NCBI GenBank assembly: GCA_000720375.1
Contig: JOAA01000032.1
Span: 124,001 to 188,000 of the forward strand
Reading direction: 5' to 3'
Source of the DNA: Rhodococcus rhodnii
GTDB taxonomy: Bacteria; Actinomycetota; Actinomycetes; Mycobacteriales; Pseudonocardiaceae
DNA length: 64,000 bases
Part shown: positions 58,982 to 64,000 of the stretch, in pieces
How the letters are laid out: each line of letters opens with the position of its first letter
How positions within the stretch are numbered: the stretch's first letter is position 1
The notes under the pieces: model-generated
Databases searched by the model: none
Told to the model about the DNA's origin: nothing
Seen by the model: only the letters and a program-made list of their open reading frames with translations
Position numbers and translations under genes: made by a program

Positions 58982-60583
58982 ATGACTGCCGTGTCACCGG
59001 CGAAGCCAAGCAGCATGCCGTTCAACGCTGCGGAGTACCTGGTGGACAGGCACGTCAAGGCCGGGCGCGGTGAGCGTCTCGCGGTCGTGGCGCGCTCGGG
59101 CACCCTCACCTACCGTGAGCTGTCCGAGGAAGTGAAGCGCAGCGCCGCCGTTTTCCGGTCGATCGGTGTCCGGCCGGAGGAGCGCGTGATGCTCTGCATG
59201 GCCGACGACATCCAGCTGCTGGCAGGCATCCTGGGAGCGATGTACATCGGGGCGGTCCCGGTCCCGACGTCGACCATGTTCACCGGAACCGAGCTGGGCA
59301 AGGTGCTGGCCGACTCGCGGGCCCGGGTCTTGTCGGTGTCCACGGAGTTCGCCGAGGCAGCCCAGGCCGCCGTGGCGGCGGCGCCCGAAGTGGCCGATGT
59401 CCTGCTGGACGGCGAGGTGCCGTTCAAGGTTCGCCGGGGTGTGCGCGTCCAGCAGTGGCTGGACCTTGAGGGAGACATCCCGGCCAGACCGTACGACACC
59501 TGGCAGGACTCACCGGCTCTGTGGCTGTACACCTCGGGTACCACAGGGCTGCCGAAAGCGGCTATGCACCGGCATTCCAGCATCCGGATGGTCGCCGAGG
59601 CGTACGGCAAGGGTGTACTGGACATGGGGCCGAACGACCGGTGCCTGTCCGTGGCCAAGCTGTTCTTCGCTTACGGGATCGGCAATTCCTGTTTCTTCCC
59701 GTTCGCCGTCGGTGCCAGTGCGATCCTTGAGCGGGCGCGGCCAACTCCGCAGCTCGTGGCCGAGCACGTCAAGTCCGAGCAGCCGACGCTCTTCTTCGCC
59801 GTGCCCACGTTCTACTCGGCGTTGCTGCACAGTGACATCCCCGACGACACGTTCGCCGGTGTCCGGCAAGGGGTCTCGGCAGGTGAGGCGCTCCCGCCCG
59901 TGCTGTACCAACGCATCCGCGACCGGTTCGGCCTCGAAGTTCTCGACGGGATCGGCTCGACCGAGGCGTTGCACATCTTCCTGTCCAACCGTCCCGGCGC
60001 GGTGCACCCAGGCTCGTCGGGCGTCGCGGTTCCCGGTTACGACGTCGAGTTGCGGGACGAGCAGGGCGCGGTGATCACGGAGGCGGGCAAGCCCGGCGAC
60101 TTGTACTTGCGTGGATCCTCGGTGGCGTCGGGATATTGGTGCCGGGCGGAGACCACCCGCCAGGTGTTCCAAGGCGAATGGTTGCGCACGGGCGACACGT
60201 ACATGCGCAACGAGGATGGCACGTACAGCTGTCTCGGACGGTCGAACGACATGCTCAAAGCCGGCGGGATCTGGGTTTCGCCCGCCGAGGTGGAGGAGCG
60301 GCTGCTGGAGCACCCGGCCGTGGCCGAGGTCGCCGTGGTCGCCGCACCCGACGCCGACGGACTCGACAAGCCGGTCGCCTGCGTGGTCCCAGTCGCCGGT
60401 ACGGCGGTTGACGCCGATGAGCTGATCGCCTGGTGCCGCGAAGGCCTGGCGTCGTTCAAGCGGCCGCGTGCGGTGGTCCAGGTCGAGGAGTTGCCGAAGA
60501 CCGCGACCGGGAAGATCCGGCGCAATGTGTTGCGCGAGCACGTATACGGAACGTTGACGACGGCCCCGGCCCATGCTCGTTGA
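58982..60583 (+). CDS. Benzoate-CoA ligase family protein
   Basis: A 533-aa acyl-adenylate-forming ligase: LYTSGTTGLPKAAMHRH near 182-198, LDGIGSTEALHIF, LRTGDTYMRNEDGTYSCLGR, and C-terminal Lys in KTATGKIRRNVL. It activates benzoate, or a substituted benzoate, to the CoA ester used by BoxB/BoxC. It lies 14 bases after boxB. Confidence 0.92.
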   Translation: MTAVSPAKPSSMPFNAAEYLVDRHVKAGRGERLAVVARSGTLTYRELSEEVKRSAAVFRSIGVRPEERVMLCMADDIQLLAGILGAMYIGAVPVPTSTMFTGTELGKVLADSRARVLSVSTEFAEAAQAAVAAAPEVADVLLDGEVPFKVRRGVRVQQWLDLEGDIPARPYDTWQDSPALWLYTSGTTGLPKAAMHRHSSIRMVAEAYGKGVLDMGPNDRCLSVAKLFFAYGIGNSCFFPFAVGASAILERARPTPQLVAEHVKSEQPTLFFAVPTFYSALLHSDIPDDTFAGVRQGVSAGEALPPVLYQRIRDRFGLEVLDGIGSTEALHIFLSNRPGAVHPGSSGVAVPGYDVELRDEQGAVITEAGKPGDLYLRGSSVASGYWCRAETTRQVFQGEWLRTGDTYMRNEDGTYSCLGRSNDMLKAGGIWVSPAEVEERLLEHPAVAEVAVVAAPDADGLDKPVACVVPVAGTAVDADELIAWCREGLASFKRPRAVVQVEELPKTATGKIRRNVLREHVYGTLTTAPAHAR

Positions 60584-61409
60584 CGCGCACATGCACGTTC
60601 CCAGGCTGTCCACGCTGAAGCCGGCGTGGATGGAATGGGCAGCCGAATTCTCTCGCGGCTACGCGTGGCGGGAGACGTACGACGATTCCGGCGATCCCGT
60701 GCCGGCGAAGCTCGATGCCTTGCTGGAATCCGAAGGCGTCGACCGAGCGCTGCTGTTCTGCGAGTACAGCCCTCGCGCGACGGGAATCCAGACCATCGAG
60801 GACCTGCTCCCGATCAGGGACCACAACCCGGACAGGTTCCGCTTGGTGGCCAACATCAACCCGCACCTGCACCATCCCATCGGGTCCGAAGTGGAACGAC
60901 AGCTCGACCTGGGCGCGGTCGCGTTGAAGATCCACCCGGTGCACGCCGGGTTCTCACCCGATGATCCGCAGATGCGCGCGGCTTATGCCGTCTGCGTCGA
61001 GCGTGGCGTGCCGGTGATCATCCACTCCGGAGTGTCCAGTTTCCCCGGATCGCAGTCCAAGTACGGCAACCCGGAACTGATGCTGGACGTGCTGGAGGAG
61101 TTCCCCGGCCTGAACTTCGTGTTCGCCCACGGCGGCCGAGGCTGGTGGTACGACACAGCGGCGTTCCTGGCGCTCGCCAAACCCAACGTATGGCTCGACC
61201 TGGCAGGCCTGCCACCCAAGAAACTCCCCGAATACTACGCCCGCTTCGACCTGACGAGACTCGCCACCAAGTGGATCTTCGGAACCGACTGGCCCGGCGT
61301 CCCCGGCGTCAGACGCAACGCCGACGCCATCGCCGAGATCGGCCTACCGGACGACGTCCTCGAAGGCGTCCTGTCCGGCAACGCGATGAAAGTCTTCCCC
61401 GGCCTCTAG
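60573..61409 (+). CDS. Amidohydrolase-2 family protein
   Basis: A 278-aa TIM-barrel metal hydrolase: DAHMH at the N-terminus, KIHPVHAGFSPDD, VIIHSGVSSFPG and FGTDWPGVPG give the metal ligands. It overlaps the ligase gene by 11 bases and so belongs to the operon. It could be a decarboxylase, lactonase or hydrolase for ring-derived acids, a step not part of the described box pathway. Its stop overlaps the convergent ABC gene in a CTAG. Confidence 0.85.
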   Translation: MLVDAHMHVPRLSTLKPAWMEWAAEFSRGYAWRETYDDSGDPVPAKLDALLESEGVDRALLFCEYSPRATGIQTIEDLLPIRDHNPDRFRLVANINPHLHHPIGSEVERQLDLGAVALKIHPVHAGFSPDDPQMRAAYAVCVERGVPVIIHSGVSSFPGSQSKYGNPELMLDVLEEFPGLNFVFAHGGRGWWYDTAAFLALAKPNVWLDLAGLPPKKLPEYYARFDLTRLATKWIFGTDWPGVPGVRRNADAIAEIGLPDDVLEGVLSGNAMKVFPGL

Positions 61410-62110
61410 GCGACACCAAGCAGTCGATGGGCGGTGGCTGGGTCGGAGCGGAAGGACTCGGTGTCGGTGCGGTGGACGATCACGCCGCGATCCATCACCG
61501 CGATCTCGTCACATACCGAGAAAGCCAAGTGCAGGTCCTGCTCGACCAACAGTACGGCAACACCTTCGGCGCGCATCCGGTGAATGACGTCCATGATGGA
61601 CTCGATGATCGCTGGGGCCAGGCCGTCGGATGGTTCGTCGAGCAGGACCAGCCGTGGGTTGGTCAGCAAGGCACGGGCGATCGCGAGCATTTGCTGTTCG
61701 CCGCCGGACAGGGATCCCGCGGGCTGCCGGATGCGTTCGGCGAGGCGGGGGAGGAGTTCGAGCACGGTCTTGGTGGTCCACGTGCCTGATCGGGCGTGGC
61801 GGGTGGCGAGCGTCAGGTGTTCGCCGACCGTGAGGGGTGGCCAGACGCGGCGGCCTTGGGGACATAGGGCGACGCCGGCGCGGGCGATCTTATGTGGACG
61901 GTGAGGCATCGGTGAGCCGTCCAGGAGCACGGTTCCTGAACTCAACGGGACGAGACCCATCAACGTCATGATCAGGGTGGATTTGCCGACACCGTTTCGG
62001 CCGAGCAGGCCGAGCGTGGCGCCTGCGTCCAGGGTCAGGTCGACGCCATCGAGCACCGTGCTGCCCGCATAGCCGGAGCGCAGCTGGTGGACTTCGAGCA
62101 GCGGGCTCAT
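61406..62110 (-). CDS. Branched-chain-type ABC ATPase (LivF-like)
   Basis: A 234-aa ATPase: LLGRNGVGKSTLIMTLMG (Walker A), LSGGEQQMLAIARALL signature, LVLLDEPSDGLAPAI (Walker B). LivF class by the short length. Coupled to the next ATPase by ATGA. Likely part of an aromatic-acid importer given the adjacent box operon. Confidence 0.92.
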   Translation of the reverse strand: MSPLLEVHQLRSGYAGSTVLDGVDLTLDAGATLGLLGRNGVGKSTLIMTLMGLVPLSSGTVLLDGSPMPHRPHKIARAGVALCPQGRRVWPPLTVGEHLTLATRHARSGTWTTKTVLELLPRLAERIRQPAGSLSGGEQQMLAIARALLTNPRLVLLDEPSDGLAPAIIESIMDVIHRMRAEGVAVLLVEQDLHLAFSVCDEIAVMDRGVIVHRTDTESFRSDPATAHRLLGVA

Positions 62111-62856
62111 CGGAACAACTCCTCCCGGCTGCCCGCGCCAAGATAAGCCTGGCGCACCTCTTCGCTCGCTCGAACCTCGGACGGATCGCCCGACAGCAGC
62201 ACTCGCCCGAGGTTCAGCACAGTGACCGTGTCGGCGAGCTCGAACACCAGGTCAAGGTCGTGCTCGACGAACAAAACCGTGATCTCCGAAGGCAAGCCGG
62301 AGATCAGCGCCACGAGCCGGGCCCGTTCGGCCGCGGACATCCCGGCCGCTGGTTCGTCGAGCAACAACAGCTTGGGCCAGCAGGCCAAGGCCAATGCGAC
62401 TTCGAGTTGCTTACGTTCGCCGTGCGACAAGGAGCTGACGGTCACCGATCCGCGACCGGCGAGGCCTACTTGATCAATGAGCAGTGCGGCGCGGTCGTGG
62501 ACTGGCCGTTGTCTGCGTGGCAGCCACGAGATCCGGCTCTCGTGCCGTTGCACCGCGAGTACGACGTTCTCCGCGGCCGACATCGTGGGAAAGAGGCTGG
62601 CGTGCTGCAACGTCTGGCTGATACCGAGGCGGCACCGCCGCACCTCCGATGCCTTGGTGACGTCCTGGCCGGCTAGTTCCACCCGGCCGCCGTCGCTCCG
62701 CAACAGGCCGGTGATCAGCTTGAACAGCGTGCTCTTGCCTGCGCCGTTGGGGCCGATCAGCGCGTGCCGGGCGCCGTCGGCCACAGCCAGCGAGACGTCA
62801 TCGACGGCTTTGAGCGCACCGAACTGACGGCGCAAACCGTGGCACTGCAGGGTCAT
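62107..62856 (-). CDS. Branched-chain-type ABC ATPase (LivG-like)
   Basis: A 249-aa ATPase: IGPNGAGKSTLFKLITGL, LSHGERKQLEVALALA (His for Gly in the signature, common in LivG), LLLLDEPAAGMSAAER. Overlaps the LivM gene by ATGA. Confidence 0.92.
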   Translation of the reverse strand: MTLQCHGLRRQFGALKAVDDVSLAVADGARHALIGPNGAGKSTLFKLITGLLRSDGGRVELAGQDVTKASEVRRCRLGISQTLQHASLFPTMSAAENVVLAVQRHESRISWLPRRQRPVHDRAALLIDQVGLAGRGSVTVSSLSHGERKQLEVALALACWPKLLLLDEPAAGMSAAERARLVALISGLPSEITVLFVEHDLDLVFELADTVTVLNLGRVLLSGDPSEVRASEEVRQAYLGAGSREELFR

Positions 62857-63833
62857 TTACGCCGCCTCCTCAGGATTCCCGCAGCGCCGCGCGGCAGGAC
62901 GTAGACAACGGCGATGAACACGATGCCGAGCAAGAGTGCGCCATGCCCGTCGAGACTGGGTCCGATCGCGTCTCGGATAATTATCACGAGCGCTGCGCCG
63001 AGCACGGGTCCCCACAGTGTTCCGGCACCGCCGATGATCACCGCGAGCAACGCCAGCGCCGCCGTGGCGAAGCCGAGATCGGCAGGCGTGACGAGACGTT
63101 GTTGCGCCGCAAGCAAAGCACCGGCCATGCCAGCGATCGACCCAGCGAACACGAACACCGCGTACTTGTAGACCCGGGTCGGATAGCCGAGCGCGCGCAT
63201 GCGGGGTTCGTTGTCGCGGATGCCTCGAAGCGCCGCTCCGAACGGCGACCGGCTGACGATCCAGACGATCACGAAGCCCAGAACGAAGGCCGCGAACACG
63301 TACCAGTAGATATAGCCGGCAAGCAGCAGCGGCTCACCGCCGGCGCGGGCAGGCGGAATCCCGGCCATACCGTTGGCGCCGCCGGTCGCGGTCTCCCAGG
63401 TCTGCGCGAGCTGATGCAGCAACTCACCGATCGCCAAGGTCAGCATCAGGAAGAACACGCCGTGCGCGCGGACCGTGATCCACCCGGTAAGAGCGGCACC
63501 CAGAGCCCCAGCGACAGCACCGACAAGCAAAGGAACTGGGATCGCGCTGGTGACGTTGATCGAGACCCACCCGGCGGCGTAGGCACCGATGCCGAAATAC
63601 GCCGCATGCCCGAGCGACGGCAGACCGGAAACGCCGACCAACAGGTCCAGGCTCACCGCGAGCAACCCGAACACCAGAATCCGGCTCAACGTACTCGTGG
63701 CAAACGGCGCCAAGAACATCGGAGCCAACGCAAGAACCACCGCGACCACGGCGAGAATCGCCGGAGTCAGCCAACGTCGCTGGCGAGCGGTGACGGGCTC
63801 CACAGTCACGGGTGCCTCTGCTGTCCGAGTCAT
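62853..63833 (-). CDS. Branched-chain-type ABC permease (LivM-like)
   Basis: A 326-aa permease with about nine membrane segments; LDLLVGVSGLPSLGHAAYFG and RGIRDNEPRMRALGYPTRVY (EAA-type loop) are LivM signatures. Coupled with its neighbours by ATGA overlaps. Confidence 0.92.
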   Translation of the reverse strand: MTRTAEAPVTVEPVTARQRRWLTPAILAVVAVVLALAPMFLAPFATSTLSRILVFGLLAVSLDLLVGVSGLPSLGHAAYFGIGAYAAGWVSINVTSAIPVPLLVGAVAGALGAALTGWITVRAHGVFFLMLTLAIGELLHQLAQTWETATGGANGMAGIPPARAGGEPLLLAGYIYWYVFAAFVLGFVIVWIVSRSPFGAALRGIRDNEPRMRALGYPTRVYKYAVFVFAGSIAGMAGALLAAQQRLVTPADLGFATAALALLAVIIGGAGTLWGPVLGAALVIIIRDAIGPSLDGHGALLLGIVFIAVVYVLPRGAAGILRRRRK

Positions 63834-64000
63834 GACCGCACCCCAACCTTGCCGCCGAAGAGTCCTTGCGGCCTGAGCACCAGCACCAACGCCAACGCAC
63901 CGAACAGGATGAACGAAGCGCCATCGGGGAACAGCGTCCGCCCCAGCGAATCGATCTGGCCTATGACCAATGCGCCGAGCAGCGCCCCGCGCACGGACCC
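63830..64000 (-). CDS. Branched-chain-type ABC permease (LivH-like), partial
   Basis: The last 56 codons are inside the window (GSVRGALLGALVIGQIDSLG ... LVLRPQGLFGGKVGVRS). LRPQGLFG is the standard LivH C-terminus. The stop overlaps the LivM start by ATGA. A solute-binding LivK gene is probably further upstream, outside the window. Confidence 0.88.
   Translation of the reverse strand, partial: GSVRGALLGALVIGQIDSLGRTLFPDGASFILFGALALVLVLRPQGLFGGKVGVRS

Noticed and set aside
57456..59009. 517-codon frame on the minus strand
   Set aside because: Antisense to boxB, which is unambiguous.
1..64000. Classical CRISPR array, prophage or integrated plasmid
   Set aside because: No regularly spaced repeats, integrase, phage structural genes or origin-like clusters were seen.

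Overview
The window is high-GC actinomycete DNA. Evidence: AfsR-type regulators with winged-helix, BTAD and NB-ARC parts, many Tat/Sec-exported enzymes, an ECF sigma/anti-sigma pair, DasR-like operators before a chitin-active monooxygenase, tRNA genes without encoded CCA, and rare TTA codons inside regulators. A filamentous member of the Pseudonocardiales or a relative fits best; I cannot name the species.

Layout. 1-11.4 kb: a phosphoesterase fragment, an AfsR-like regulator divergent from twin Tat-exported berberine-bridge-type flavoproteins, a secreted beta-helix protein, a membrane GGDEF protein, a membrane protein and a threonine dehydratase-like enzyme. 11.4-15.7 kb: the most unusual segment. 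It has an oxidoreductase remnant, two tandem copies of a structured RNA, a secreted EEP-family enzyme, a 33-codon ORF, four tRNA genes (Gly, Gln, Leu, Ser) and a 723-aa TerD-domain protein whose start lies 31 bases after the last tRNA. A third copy of the same RNA hairpin follows that gene. 15.7-19 kb: an ABC-2 transporter divergent from a NarL-type two-component system. 19-25.2 kb: an animal-type haem peroxidase, small exported proteins, an AA10 monooxygenase with two DasR-like sites, a DUF305 lipoprotein and a STAS protein. 25.2-36.8 kb: NmrA-like and MDR reductases, a CGNR regulator, a HAD-NUDIX fusion, a P450 with a divergent TetR, a peptidase, an F420-type oxidoreductase, a MarR regulator and an EEP enzyme, ending in a 159-bp MITE-like insertion. 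36.8-40.1 kb: lipoproteins and an ECF sigma/anti-sigma pair behind a Crp-type palindrome. 40.1-48.1 kb: an NmrA/AraC pair and two tandem 1,000-residue AfsR-like ATPases. 48-55.8 kb: a hydrolase-TetR operon divergent from a methyltransferase, a second-type methionine aminopeptidase, transposase remnants, a second two-component system and a YceI protein. 55.8-64 kb: an aerobic benzoyl-CoA (box) operon: boxC, boxB, benzoate-CoA ligase and an amidohydrolase. It converges on a branched-chain-type ABC importer that could bring in the aromatic acid.

The best candidate for something undescribed is the three-copy RNA element around the tRNA-TerD operon. All three copies share an outer stem, a conserved internal loop, an inner stem with compensatory changes and a conserved TCCTNCT after the inner stem, while the apical loop differs completely. 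The function is unknown; a link to the TerD protein or to tRNA biology is inferred from position only.
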